From Candidatus Altarchaeales archaeon ex4484_2 (GTDB lineage Archaea; Altiarchaeota; Altiarchaeia; IMC4; QMZM01), in NCBI GenBank assembly GCA_002254565.1, contig NJEG01000010.1, positions 1 to 48,102 of the forward strand: a DNA stretch of 48,102 bases, read 5' to 3'. Shown piece after piece: positions 7,896-17,052 of this stretch (position 1 is the first letter of the stretch; every line of letters starts with the position of its first letter). The position numbers were made by a program, and so were the translations under genes. The notes under the pieces were generated by a model. That model searched no databases. It was not told where the DNA came from and saw only the letters and a program-made list of their open reading frames with translations.

Positions 7896-9938
7896 TTAAT
7901 ACCCCTTTTCCATCTCCTGGATCTCTTTCACTATCTCAGGGTTGCTGAGGGTTGTCACATCACCTGTGTCTTTATGGTTTGAGATAGCTGCAAGCACCCG
8001 TCTCATGATTTTGCCTGACCTGGTCTTTGGCATGTCAGGCACAATCCAGACATTCTTCGGTCTTGCGATTTTACCAATCCCATCACAGATCGCATCTGAA
8101 ACCTTAACGGAGATCTCTTCACTAGCTTCAATACCCGGTTTCAGAGAGACGTACACATCAGGTAACATCCCTTTTATCTCGTCTTTTACCGGTACAACAG
8201 CCGCCTCAGCTATCTCCTCAACAGTGAGAGACGCGGATTCAAGCTCCTTGGTTCCCAGACGGTGACCTGCTACATTAATCACGTCATCAAGTCGGCCCAG
8301 GATCCTAAAATAACCATCCTCTGCCAGCAGGGCAGCATCACCAGCCAGATAAGGCCAGTCACGCCAGTCCTTGCTGTTCTTGTCCTTACAGTATCTCTTG
8401 AAGTATGTGTCAACATATCTGTCCCTGTCACCCCATATCGTCTGAAATTGTCCCGGCCACGGGTTTTGGATGCAGATGTTGCCTGCTTTTCCCTCCCCCG
8501 CCTTGATTTCATCACCGTCGTCGTCATAGATTATGGGATGTATGCCGGGCACTCCAGGACCTGCACTTCCCGCCTTCATTGGATCTATTGCGGGCAGGGT
8601 GCTGCAGAGGAATCCACCGTTCTCGGTCTGCCACCATGTGTCAACTATCACTGCCTTGCCTTTTCCAACAACATTATAGTACCATCTCCAGACGGCTGGC
8701 TCGATTGGTTCCCCCACAGTAGTCATATGCTTGAACTGGTAGTTGTATTTAGGTGGTTCATCGGGACCAACCTTCCTCAAAGCCCTGATAGCGGTCGGGG
8801 ATGTGTGGAATATGTTCACACCAAGCTCTTCAGCAACCCTCCAAGGCCGTCCAGCGTCTGGATAGGTTGGTGCACCCTCGTATATAACTGTCGACGCACC
8901 TAATGCCAGAGGGCCGTAAACTATATACGAGTGCCCTGTAATCCAGCCAATGTCAGCCATACACCAGTAAACATCCTCTGGATGAATATCCTGTATATAC
9001 TTCGATGTGCCGGTTACATAAGAGAGATATCCTCCCGTGCTGTGCTGGCATCCCTTGGGTTTACCTGTTGTTCCGCTGGTATACATCAGGAAAAGCGGGT
9101 CTTCAGCAGGCATCTTCACCGGATCAACTCTGGCTCCGCGGTATTTTTCTAGCAGGTCGTTCACAAACTCATCTCTGCCATCAACCATGGGAGTTTTAGC
9201 CGAGTATTTTCCAGGATAACGCTGCCACACCAGAACCTTCTTGACTTCATGACCGTCTTCTTTGGCATGGTCAACAGCTTCGTCAGCTTTTTTCTTGTGG
9301 TCCAGCAGAGTTCCAGCCCGATAATACGAATCCATTGTTATAAGGATGTCGCTTTTCGAATCCTCTATTCTTTCACCGGCTGCTTTACCGCTGAATCCCC
9401 CGAACACCACTGAATGGATGATTCCCAGTCTAGCGCACGCCAGCATGGTTATCGGAAGCTCAGGAACCATTGGTAGATGCACTGTTACCCGATCTCCCTT
9501 CTTTAGTCCCAGATCCTGTAGTAACGCAGCGAATTCGTTAACCCTTACATATAGTTCCTGGTAGGTTATGTGCTCGATTCGCTCATCCTCGTTTTCCGAG
9601 ACGAAATGGATCGCCGTCTTGTTTTTGTTTTTCTCAAGATGTCTGTCAACGCAATTGTAGCAGACGTTTATTTTCCCGCCAACAAACCATTTCCAGCACG
9701 GTGCATCGCTTGTGTCAAGTGTCTTATCCCAGCACTCATACCAGTCCAAGAGATCTGCATATTCCTTAAAGCACTCAGGGAAGTTGTCCAGACTAAAACG
9801 GTCTCGTATGCCTTTATCAGTCATGTTTGCCTGAGCAATAAATTCCATGGGAGGGTGGACATAGTCCTCCTCCTGCCAGTGGACAGCTATCTCTGCCTCA
9901 GATGTCTCTGTTCCTTCATCTATTTCCGTTTTTGCCAT
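7896..9938 (-). CDS. acs: Acetyl-CoA synthetase, AMP-forming
   Basis: The enzyme activates acetate to acetyl-CoA with ATP, giving AMP and PPi. The adenylation P-loop YTSGTTGKPKG lies near residues 285-295. DTWWQTENGG, the hinge region LGRLDDVINVAGHRLGT and the acetylatable lysine motif PKTRSGKIMRR (near residue 640) are all present. At 680 residues it is full length. The start follows GAGGTGAT with good spacing. It lies 42 nt downstream of an OFA-family transporter on the same strand, so the pair probably works in monocarboxylate, most simply acetate, uptake and activation. Confidence 0.95.
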   Translation of the reverse strand: MAKTEIDEGTETSEAEIAVHWQEEDYVHPPMEFIAQANMTDKGIRDRFSLDNFPECFKEYADLLDWYECWDKTLDTSDAPCWKWFVGGKINVCYNCVDRHLEKNKNKTAIHFVSENEDERIEHITYQELYVRVNEFAALLQDLGLKKGDRVTVHLPMVPELPITMLACARLGIIHSVVFGGFSGKAAGERIEDSKSDILITMDSYYRAGTLLDHKKKADEAVDHAKEDGHEVKKVLVWQRYPGKYSAKTPMVDGRDEFVNDLLEKYRGARVDPVKMPAEDPLFLMYTSGTTGKPKGCQHSTGGYLSYVTGTSKYIQDIHPEDVYWCMADIGWITGHSYIVYGPLALGASTVIYEGAPTYPDAGRPWRVAEELGVNIFHTSPTAIRALRKVGPDEPPKYNYQFKHMTTVGEPIEPAVWRWYYNVVGKGKAVIVDTWWQTENGGFLCSTLPAIDPMKAGSAGPGVPGIHPIIYDDDGDEIKAGEGKAGNICIQNPWPGQFQTIWGDRDRYVDTYFKRYCKDKNSKDWRDWPYLAGDAALLAEDGYFRILGRLDDVINVAGHRLGTKELESASLTVEEIAEAAVVPVKDEIKGMLPDVYVSLKPGIEASEEISVKVSDAICDGIGKIARPKNVWIVPDMPKTRSGKIMRRVLAAISNHKDTGDVTTLSNPEIVKEIQEMEKGY

Positions 9939-9980
9939 TTCAAATCACCTCAAATTTTTTTTCTCGTCACTTACTCCAGA

Positions 9981-11258
9981 TTATATCCTGCTGTGGTGTG
10001 GTGCTTTTGTAATGAACGCCAGCACTGCTGCAAGTACACACATTACTCCACAGATGATAAATGCCCAATCATAGCTTCCAAGGAAGTCCTTCATCTGTCC
10101 AGCTAATAGTGGACCGACGATCCCTGCTACACCATAACCTAGGAATACCATTGCGTAGTTTCCTCCATAGTTCTTTATCCCAAAGAAATCCCTGGTTGCT
10201 GCCGGGAATAACGCGAAGTTCCCTCCGAACATGAAACCAATCCATGCTGCAGCTATTGCAAGCCCTGTTGTGGTTGTACCAAGTTTCAGGAATATTACGG
10301 CGAGCATCATACAAGCCTGTAGGAAAAACATTAAAGCCATAGCCATTGTCCTTCCAAGCTTATCAGATGACCAGCCCCAGACTATTCTTCCAGCACCATT
10401 AAATATTGCGAGTATGCCGACTGCTGTTCCAGCAGCCGCAGCATCCAGCCCGGAATCGATTCCATAAACCTTTAGTATACCTATGGTCATTAAACCGGCT
10501 GATGCCGCGAATACGAACATAGCAAGCAGCATCCAGAACTGTGGTGTTTTTATCATATCCCCTCTCTCCCAGTTCTCTGTTGTCGGCATTTTGGCGGATG
10601 GCTCCGGTGGAGTCCAACCCTCTGGTTTCCATCCAGTCGGGGGATTACTTAAGAGAAATGCACCCAGTCCTCCAAGCACAAGGAATACTATACCCCATAT
10701 TAGGAGGGTTGTTCCAAGCCCGTAGTTCGCCAGTAGTTGTATAAGGTCCATCTGTAGTCCTGGCATGTTTATTCCTTTACCAGTGAGAACGGCTATGAAA
10801 AGAGCTCCGCCCCCGAAACCAGCTACTGCAAGCCCTGTTGCCAGACCCAGTTTATCCGGGAACCATTTTCCTATGGCCGCGATTGGACAGACGTATGCTA
10901 ATCCTATTCCTGCACCAGCCCCTATTCCTAGCGTTAATACAAGCCAGATAAATTCTCCGGGCATAAAACTCGATAGTATATAGGAGATCCCAAGTAATCC
11001 TGCACCCATAAGTGCCACATTCCTGGGACCCATCCTGTCCTGCCATTTACCGGCCCATACCATAACTACTGCGAACGTAGCGAGCGCCACAGAAAATACT
11101 ATCTGTGTTTCCGTTACAGTCCATCCGAAACCACCATCGATTACGCTTTTTTTAAGTTCAGCAGCGAAAACGCTCCATGCATAAACTGCTCCAAGACACA
11201 ATTGAAGCATAAGCGCTCCAATCAGTACCACCCATCTGTTACCTTCTTTTTCAGCCAT
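9981..11258 (-). CDS. MFS transporter, oxalate/formate antiporter (OFA) family
   Basis: This 425-residue protein has about 12 hydrophobic segments and the OFA-type opening LCLGAVYAWSVFAAELKK. The loop after helix 2 carries the MFS-like GKWQDRMGPR motif, and the mid-protein helix region has RIVWGWSSDKLGR. OFA members move small carboxylates such as oxalate, formate, lactate or acetate. The neighbouring acs suggests acetate or a similar monocarboxylate, but the substrate is inferred. A GAGGTAT site precedes the ATG, and two copies of a repeated motif lie upstream. Confidence 0.88.
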   Translation of the reverse strand: MAEKEGNRWVVLIGALMLQLCLGAVYAWSVFAAELKKSVIDGGFGWTVTETQIVFSVALATFAVVMVWAGKWQDRMGPRNVALMGAGLLGISYILSSFMPGEFIWLVLTLGIGAGAGIGLAYVCPIAAIGKWFPDKLGLATGLAVAGFGGGALFIAVLTGKGINMPGLQMDLIQLLANYGLGTTLLIWGIVFLVLGGLGAFLLSNPPTGWKPEGWTPPEPSAKMPTTENWERGDMIKTPQFWMLLAMFVFAASAGLMTIGILKVYGIDSGLDAAAAGTAVGILAIFNGAGRIVWGWSSDKLGRTMAMALMFFLQACMMLAVIFLKLGTTTTGLAIAAAWIGFMFGGNFALFPAATRDFFGIKNYGGNYAMVFLGYGVAGIVGPLLAGQMKDFLGSYDWAFIICGVMCVLAAVLAFITKAPHHSRI

Positions 11259-11456
11259 TTAGATACCTCATTTGTTTTTTATTATTTTTCAAAAACTGAT
11301 AATATAATTTATCATTATTAATCATTAACATTTGTCTTTTAAAAATGGAAGATAAGTTTATCATTATTAATCATTAATAATAGGGTTATATAAAAAGAAA
11401 AAAAATAATATTCGACTAAGGACGAACTTTTCTTTTCCCAATAAAACCATATAAAC
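11259..11456 (-). promoter_or_regulatory. AT-rich promoter region of the transporter-acs operon with two direct repeats
   Basis: This gap holds two identical 21-bp copies, at 11308-11328 and 11357-11377, each containing ATCATTATTAATCATTAA and spaced 49 bp start to start. The TTAATCATTA part matches the palindrome upstream of the ferredoxin gene (6286-6307). TATA-like sequences on the reverse strand lie near 11300-11310 and 11386-11394. Two helical-phase repeats next to a promoter suggest cooperative binding of a regulator. The regulator is unknown. Confidence 0.6.
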
Positions 11457-12377
11457 CTATTCACTCCAGTAAGGCTTTCTTATATAATTGAAGGCGGAGA
11501 CCGCTGCTATAGCGCCCTCCCCTACTGCAGTGGTTACCTGCATAAGCCCTCCGGTAACATCTCCCGCAGCGTAAACACCCTGAATGTTTGTTTTCTGGCT
11601 TCGGTCCACAACAACATATCCTCTCCCATCCACCTCTATGCCAGCCTCCCTGGCAACCAATGTGGAGGGGGTATAACCTATTGCTATAAAGACACCATCA
11701 ACCTCCAGCTCCCTCACCTGGTTTGTCTTATTGTCTTTTAGGGTTATGGATTCCACCATAGAGCCGCCTTTAATCTCCCTGACCTCTGTATTGTATAAGA
11801 TCTCCACACCCTTCTCCACAAGCTGCTCCTGCCTGATATGCTCAGCCCTCAAAGCATCTCTCCGGTGTATAAGATAGGTATTGGAAGATATCTCAGCCAG
11901 AGTTAATGCCTCATCAACAGCAGAGTTCCCGCCACCCACAACAGCCACCTTCCTGTTCTTATAGAATGGAGCGTCACAGGTAGCACAGAAGCTGACTCCC
12001 CTGCCGATGAAAACATCCTCGCCCTTGATGTCAAGCCTCCTGTGCTCCGTACCAGAGGCTATGATAAGCGTCTTCGTATCATATTCCTTTTTCAGGGTGA
12101 ACACCCTCTTCAGGATGCCCTCAATTTCAAGACCCAAGACCTCATCCTGGAGAATCTCGACCTCAAGACCCTCAAGCTGCTCCCTTAGTTTCTCACCGAA
12201 ATCCATGCCAGATATTGACTTAAACCCGGGATAGTTCTCCAGGTGCCTGGTGTTAGCTATGTACCCCCCGATAACACCCTTCTCAATCAACAAAGTATCC
12301 AGACCGCTTCTTTTGGCATAAATCGCCGCCGTAACACCAGCAGGCCCCCCACCAACAATCACCACATCATAAACCAT
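11457..12377 (-). CDS. trxB: Thioredoxin reductase (FAD/NAD(P)H disulfide oxidoreductase)
   Basis: This flavoprotein reduces thioredoxin-like partners. The FAD-binding motif GGGPAGVTAAIYAKRSG is at residues 9-25. The redox-active CATCDA motif is near residue 135, the NAD(P)-binding GGGNSAVDEAL follows, and the second FAD motif GVYAAGDVTGG is near residue 267. At 306 residues it is normal length. No thioredoxin gene is adjacent. A TATATAAT-like box on this strand, about 35 nt upstream, suggests its own promoter rather than readthrough from the glycogen genes. Confidence 0.93.
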   Translation of the reverse strand: MVYDVVIVGGGPAGVTAAIYAKRSGLDTLLIEKGVIGGYIANTRHLENYPGFKSISGMDFGEKLREQLEGLEVEILQDEVLGLEIEGILKRVFTLKKEYDTKTLIIASGTEHRRLDIKGEDVFIGRGVSFCATCDAPFYKNRKVAVVGGGNSAVDEALTLAEISSNTYLIHRRDALRAEHIRQEQLVEKGVEILYNTEVREIKGGSMVESITLKDNKTNQVRELEVDGVFIAIGYTPSTLVAREAGIEVDGRGYVVVDRSQKTNIQGVYAAGDVTGGLMQVTTAVGEGAIAAVSAFNYIRKPYWSE

Positions 12378-12416
12378 CCTAGATAAAATAGTACTATTAG
12401 TTGATTATATATGATA

Positions 12417-14216
12417 TTATTTCCTGTATATCTCATCTATCAACTCCAGATACATGGCGCTGCTCCAGGCCTGCATACCGCAGCCACAGGATTCCCTTCT
12501 ACTAGCAGAACTTAACTCTGAATGATGGCCTAACATCCCATCCCAAAGGATATCCTCAGTGGAGGCCTCTATTATCTCCTCAATATATTTCCTGAATTTT
12601 TTTCTGTCTGTCTGGTATAAAACAAGAGCTGCCATATTATTCAGGAAAAACCATGAATCCCCCCTGTGGTAGCTGTCAGGGCTCTCACCCGTATGATTCC
12701 CAATAAACAGTTCACTGGATTTGTCGATTGATGAAAGGCCACCCCAGCTAAGCCACAACCTGGGAAGTGTATTCCGGAAACACTCAACCCACTCCCTCCT
12801 GGACAGGAATTCAGGGTAAACATAGGCTGCGATAAAGATATTGGGTCTGACTGTTGAATCACCCAAGCCATCCCATAACATACCCTTCCCCCAGAGGTAT
12901 TCCCTCACCTTCCTGGATAAATCCTCCTCCAGCAGAGAGAAGAGATTCGATGACTTCTCCCGCTTCTTTAACCTGGTTAACCTATAGCCTAGAGCATACA
13001 TACACAACAACATAGACTGAATCTCTATCCGGTAACCTGACCTACCCTCATCCCCGCATACAGTGTCCATCCACGTCTCCCCCGGCCCGTTCATCAAGAA
13101 CAGGTCTCTAATGTAGTTTTCCTTTAGCCTAGAGATGCTTTCCATGAACCTGTCCAGCACATGATCTCTCTCATCTAGAGTGAACTCACCGAAACATTCA
13201 TCTATCCGCTTAAACAACCAGCCAACGGAGTCGGCGTTCGTGGTTGAATCATCCCCAACGATGTTAGGGACCCTGCCGTCCTCCTGCAGCCTATCCAAGT
13301 AGCTATAAATAATCCTTTTCCTGTTAACAGGGGAAAGGTTTTTCATAGACAAAAGCTCATCCCGGCTCCATATCTGGAAAAACCATGGCAGACCAGCGTG
13401 TATCCGACCATCCACCGTCAACTGATCCAGGGAAAGCTTACAGGCGTTGAAGGCGAAAAACAGCTCACCCTCAAGTTTCCTGTCACCGCTCGTTTCCTTC
13501 ACATACCTCCTTTGCTTATTCTCCAGCTTCCTGAGGTTGCTGTAGACGTAATCCGCCTCATTTAAGGCCTTCTTCTTGTTTGGAGAGAACGAAAACACCA
13601 GCTTCTTAGCCCTTATCCTAGCAAGATCATATACGTTCATGTCCACAGGAGGGGAATTCCTCTCCCCGTCCAGTTCATAACTCACAGGCTTCCACCGGGA
13701 TATCTTCTCATAATCCAGCTTCCCTGTTTTGATTGCGATATAAAGCCGATATTCCAGCTCCCCCGACTCCGGGTTCTTTTTGGTATACTCCACCAGGAGT
13801 TTACCGTCCCTTTCAGATAATTTATAGAATCTGCCGAAGGCATGTGTCTCGTAGGAAGGCCTCACGTCAAGACACAACCTCACCGGCTCCCTTCTCCTGA
13901 GCCTGTAGACAAGGGAGTTAAGGTTGGAGGGCATGAAAAAAACCTCCCTGTTTCCTGTTAAGTCCCTCTCCACCCTGTAGAATTTGTTGACAACCCTCCT
14001 CACCTGGAAATCCCTGTCAGGTCTCAGTTCAGCCAAAACCCTAAAAAGTGAATTATTGATTGGAGAAAAAAAACCCATATACCGGCTTTGCCCACCCAGC
14101 GAGGGTTGGTTGGAGAAGTAAGTATATCCCAGCCGATGGTTTGTCAAAAGGAAAAATGTTTCTTTATCGGTTTCCCTGGATATTGTTTTTTCCCCTATTC
14201 TGTAAACAAGCTGCAT
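12417..14216 (-). CDS. Glycogen debranching enzyme (archaeal-type amylo-alpha-1,6-glucosidase)
   Basis: The protein should hydrolyse alpha-1,6 branches of glycogen. The N-terminal part (to about residue 250) looks like the beta-rich GDE N-terminal domain. The C-terminal part is an (alpha/alpha)6 catalytic domain with WFFQIWSRDELLSMKNL (near 280-297), MNGPGETWMDT (near 380) and SCGCGMQAWSSAMYLELI at the end. In the family, acidic residues in the WxRDE and GETWMD motifs take part in catalysis. At 599 residues it is typical. It starts 17 nt after the glycogen synthase stop, in the same operon. Confidence 0.88.
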   Translation of the reverse strand: MQLVYRIGEKTISRETDKETFFLLTNHRLGYTYFSNQPSLGGQSRYMGFFSPINNSLFRVLAELRPDRDFQVRRVVNKFYRVERDLTGNREVFFMPSNLNSLVYRLRRREPVRLCLDVRPSYETHAFGRFYKLSERDGKLLVEYTKKNPESGELEYRLYIAIKTGKLDYEKISRWKPVSYELDGERNSPPVDMNVYDLARIRAKKLVFSFSPNKKKALNEADYVYSNLRKLENKQRRYVKETSGDRKLEGELFFAFNACKLSLDQLTVDGRIHAGLPWFFQIWSRDELLSMKNLSPVNRKRIIYSYLDRLQEDGRVPNIVGDDSTTNADSVGWLFKRIDECFGEFTLDERDHVLDRFMESISRLKENYIRDLFLMNGPGETWMDTVCGDEGRSGYRIEIQSMLLCMYALGYRLTRLKKREKSSNLFSLLEEDLSRKVREYLWGKGMLWDGLGDSTVRPNIFIAAYVYPEFLSRREWVECFRNTLPRLWLSWGGLSSIDKSSELFIGNHTGESPDSYHRGDSWFFLNNMAALVLYQTDRKKFRKYIEEIIEASTEDILWDGMLGHHSELSSASRRESCGCGMQAWSSAMYLELIDEIYRK

Positions 14217-14233
14217 TGTTATGCATTCTTTAA

Positions 14234-16036
14234 TTAATGTTTTAGAAATATTCTATCAACTGCCATGTTGTGGGCCAGGATATAGTTACCTATAAGTGCA
14301 TCCCACCCCACCAGGGAGGCATCGTTATGGGCCTTCACCTTATCCTTCACCCTATCATCCACATTAAATGTTGAAAATTCATGGAGGCAGTTAAATAGAT
14401 TATTTATTTTAGTGTCATGTTTCTTATTAAACATTTCTATGATAAAGATCCCCCTGTTCAACCTGCCCTTATCCTGCAGCAGATATCTTCCGAACCCCGC
14501 ATAATCTGTCGTGATAGAGGCAACCCCCAAGGCTGCTGTTTCCACGGGCGTATAACCCCAGGGTTCATAGTATGAAGGGAAAACCCCCAGATGCGAACCC
14601 AGTATCGCCTCATTATAGTTTAAATCAAGCAAGCCGTCTGCCCCGGTTAGATAGATCGGATAGAATATGGTCTTGACCCGGTCCTCCTTCCGGTTCAACA
14701 AATCGTATTTTTTGAAATATGAGAGCATCGGGTCCCTATCCTCATCGGGGAGGTCGTGGGTGCATAGCGGTGGAGTTCCTTCTTTGAGGAACCTTCGCAC
14801 CTTCTTTTTTATTTCAAAAATCAGTTTATCGCTGAATATGTTACCTGTTGAAATAGATTTCCCGGATATCAGGTTCCGTATAATCCTTCTCTCAATATCA
14901 TCCAGACTATCCTCTACAGATTCTTCTACATCCTCAAAATAGGCCCTATTATGCGTGATTTCGGGTTTTATCCGCATAGTAGTCCTCGGAACCCAGAAGA
15001 ATGCGACAATAGTTTTTTTTGATTTCTTCTTCTTCAACTCCTTATTTAGTTTAGATAACGCCTCAATGAAAACATCAAACCCTTTGTTATGGAATTCATA
15101 TCTCCCCGTGGTGAAATAAATCAATGTGTTATCCAAGTCAAAGGAATAATAAGGGAAGAAATAGCACTCCAAAAATTTTTTTATCTTCTCTCTATAGAGG
15201 ATATGATCCACCGAAATCTGCTCAAATGAGGGATAATCATTTATATTAAGTCCGTTATAAAGTAACAGATCCGGCTTCTTTTTAAGGAAGTTTTCCACCT
15301 GCATAGAGGTTATCTCGCTTACTGTGGTGAATACGTCACAGATGTGGGCTGATACCCTCTCCACCTGATGTTTTGAATGGAGTTTGAAGTTATATGCCTC
15401 CGTTTCCGGATCAATCTTATCTATTCCTTTGTATAGTTCTACGTTATTTCCCGCCATAGCCCTCCCAAGCATGGTCCCATGGGTTGTGAATACGGTGCCT
15501 ATATCCACGTTCTTCCTTTTTAGATGCAGCAGGGCACCGCATGCAAGCCATTCATGGAAATGGGCTACAATCTTCTTACCTTTAAAGACCCTGGATTTAG
15601 CGAGTTCCTCCAGAAACCTTCCTGCGGCAACCCCCCAGAGCATGGGTTCATCGAAATCAGAGAACACAGTGCCCAAGGAATCAATTTTATAGCTCTCCCA
15701 GAACTCACCCTTGATATCATAATTCTGGTATATGAAACCCTGATAATCAAGGAGCACTACACTAGGTTCCCCGGGAATCAGCCATTTCCCAAAGTGACAG
15801 ACTATCCCCTCCTTTCTGAGTTTCTTACATATGTTATGAAGCCCGTTAGGAGGTATCCTCTCCTGGAACTCCGTAACAGCCTTATCCGGGAAATACGGGC
15901 CAACCAAGAAATACTTGTCCTGGTATATTCTTATTGTTTCAGGGGTCTTGGATTTTATAACCGTATGTATGCCCCCTACCTTGTTGCAAACCTCCCAGCT
16001 GAGCTCGAATAAATAGTCTGCCCTTTTTTTCACCAT
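14234..16036 (-). CDS. Glycogen synthase, GT3 (eukaryal-like) family
   Basis: It should extend alpha-1,4-glucan from a nucleotide-sugar donor. The opening FELSWEVCNKVGGIHTV (residues 10-26) and the later YYEPWGYTPVETAALGVASI block, with the E-X7-E nucleotide-sugar motif near residue 500, are hallmarks of the GT3/animal-fungal glycogen synthase family rather than bacterial GlgA (GT5). HFHEWLACGALLH and TTHGTMLGRAMAG match the active-site region. The 600-residue length fits. It lies between the DUF5752-like gene and the debranching enzyme, all on one strand with gaps under 20 nt. Confidence 0.9.
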   Translation of the reverse strand: MVKKRADYLFELSWEVCNKVGGIHTVIKSKTPETIRIYQDKYFLVGPYFPDKAVTEFQERIPPNGLHNICKKLRKEGIVCHFGKWLIPGEPSVVLLDYQGFIYQNYDIKGEFWESYKIDSLGTVFSDFDEPMLWGVAAGRFLEELAKSRVFKGKKIVAHFHEWLACGALLHLKRKNVDIGTVFTTHGTMLGRAMAGNNVELYKGIDKIDPETEAYNFKLHSKHQVERVSAHICDVFTTVSEITSMQVENFLKKKPDLLLYNGLNINDYPSFEQISVDHILYREKIKKFLECYFFPYYSFDLDNTLIYFTTGRYEFHNKGFDVFIEALSKLNKELKKKKSKKTIVAFFWVPRTTMRIKPEITHNRAYFEDVEESVEDSLDDIERRIIRNLISGKSISTGNIFSDKLIFEIKKKVRRFLKEGTPPLCTHDLPDEDRDPMLSYFKKYDLLNRKEDRVKTIFYPIYLTGADGLLDLNYNEAILGSHLGVFPSYYEPWGYTPVETAALGVASITTDYAGFGRYLLQDKGRLNRGIFIIEMFNKKHDTKINNLFNCLHEFSTFNVDDRVKDKVKAHNDASLVGWDALIGNYILAHNMAVDRIFLKH

Positions 16037-16047
16037 CCTTTTCTTGA

Positions 16048-16404
16048 TTATTTCGTTAGTTGTTTAATCCTGCTTTTCACATAGCGGGCCATGCTCTTCC
16101 TGGTCTTCAGTTTGCGGAGTTCTTTAGCTAGTGCCGGGTCGCCTAATATGTCGTTCACCCAGTTAGCGAAGTCGTTTTTGTAGGGGTTCACGTGGTAGTG
16201 GAATGTCTCGAAACTCATCGACATCAGTTCCTTCTCCAGATCCGCCAGATTCTTCAGTATTACCCCCCCATTCACCCAGAACACCTTGTCTTCAGGGGCG
16301 TTAGTAAGCATCTTCTTGTTTTTTCCGGAGCTCTTTTTTTTCTTGACCGAGTTCTTCTTTTTAGCAACCATTTTTTTTACCCTCTTTAAATCGATGTCAT
16401 CCAT
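16048..16404 (-). CDS. DUF5752-like small basic protein of the glycogen operon
   Basis: Function unknown. Residues 11-35 are very lysine-rich and probably disordered. The C-terminal 80 residues contain FWVNGGVILKNLADLEKEL and HVNPYKNDFANWVNDILGD, a pattern I associate with DUF5752 proteins found near glycan-metabolism genes; that assignment is from memory and moderate. It is the first gene of the apparent glycogen operon, 11 nt before glycogen synthase. An alternative start 11 codons downstream (MVAKKKN) has a GAGGG site in front of it and may be the real one. It could be a regulator or scaffold. Confidence 0.65.
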   Translation of the reverse strand: MDDIDLKRVKKMVAKKKNSVKKKKSSGKNKKMLTNAPEDKVFWVNGGVILKNLADLEKELMSMSFETFHYHVNPYKNDFANWVNDILGDPALAKELRKLKTRKSMARYVKSRIKQLTK

Positions 16405-16652
16405 TTTTTATGGAATATGAAATATTGCATAATATTGTATATTGTGCTTTTTGTATAAAAGATAAGGGTTTGCATGATGTGTGTTTTGGTCTTTTATTAG
16501 AGAAATTTCTTGGTTTATGGATAGGAAAAACTCCTGAAAAATGCACAATGAACTATAATATAATAGATAAGGCAATTTTTGTATCATATCAGCCCATAAA
16601 ATATATATGGGCAAGGTATTTATACATCTTATCACCATAAATTTACGAAAAA
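16405..16652. promoter_or_regulatory. AT-rich divergent promoter region
   Basis: The gap separates the glycogen operon (-) from the response regulator (+). The forward strand has a TATA-like TTTATA at about 16618-16624, some 30 nt before the response regulator ATG. Slightly upstream is an inverted repeat CCCATA/TATGGG around 16595-16613. The reverse strand has several TATA-like runs near 16410-16445. Short overlapping open frames exist on both strands, but neither looks coding. Confidence 0.45.
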
Positions 16653-17021
16653 ATGGTTAAAGTAATGATAATCGAAGACTCTATATTCGAGAGGAAAGCA
16701 ATCTCAAGATACCTGAAAAAGGCAGGATACAACGACGTTATAGAAGCAGGTAACGGGGAGGAAGGGCTTAAACTCGCAAACCTGGAGAAACCGGATATCG
16801 TACTACTGGACCTGAGAATGCCTGGTATGGACGGGATGGACGTTATAGGGGAGTTGAAAAAAAACCACAGAGATGTAAAAATACTCGTGGTTAGCATTAT
16901 AAGAAATAAGAAGGTGGTGGACAAATGCCTTGAGCTGGGTGCTGATGGATACCTTAGCAAACCAGTCACGCAAGAGAATCTCGTGGAAAAAATAAAGGAG
17001 ATACTAGCTTCTAGCTCCTAA
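16653..17021 (+). CDS. Single-domain response regulator (CheY-like receiver)
   Basis: This is a stand-alone receiver domain. The acidic pair is at IIEDS, the phosphoacceptor aspartate lies in IVLLDLRMPGMDG (near residue 52), and the conserved lysine is in LSKPV (near residue 103). There is no output domain in the 122 residues, so it probably acts by protein interaction. No histidine kinase is nearby in the window. The next gene starts 31 nt downstream on the same strand. Confidence 0.92.
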   Translation: MVKVMIIEDSIFERKAISRYLKKAGYNDVIEAGNGEEGLKLANLEKPDIVLLDLRMPGMDGMDVIGELKKNHRDVKILVVSIIRNKKVVDKCLELGADGYLSKPVTQENLVEKIKEILASSS

Positions 17022-17052
17022 TTTAAACCCTTCCCCTTAAATAGATAATAAG

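Noticed and set aside
8262-8903. 213-codon frame antisense to acs
   Set aside because: It mirrors the codons of a well-supported gene, and its translation has no domain-like features. Similar long antisense frames inside amt (22731-23288) and the lipoprotein gene (27155-27769) were dismissed for the same reason.
16410-16640. Open frames of 76 codons on both strands between the glycogen operon and the response regulator
   Set aside because: Both are AT-rich, overlap each other antiparallel, lack good ribosome binding sites and show no protein-like pattern.
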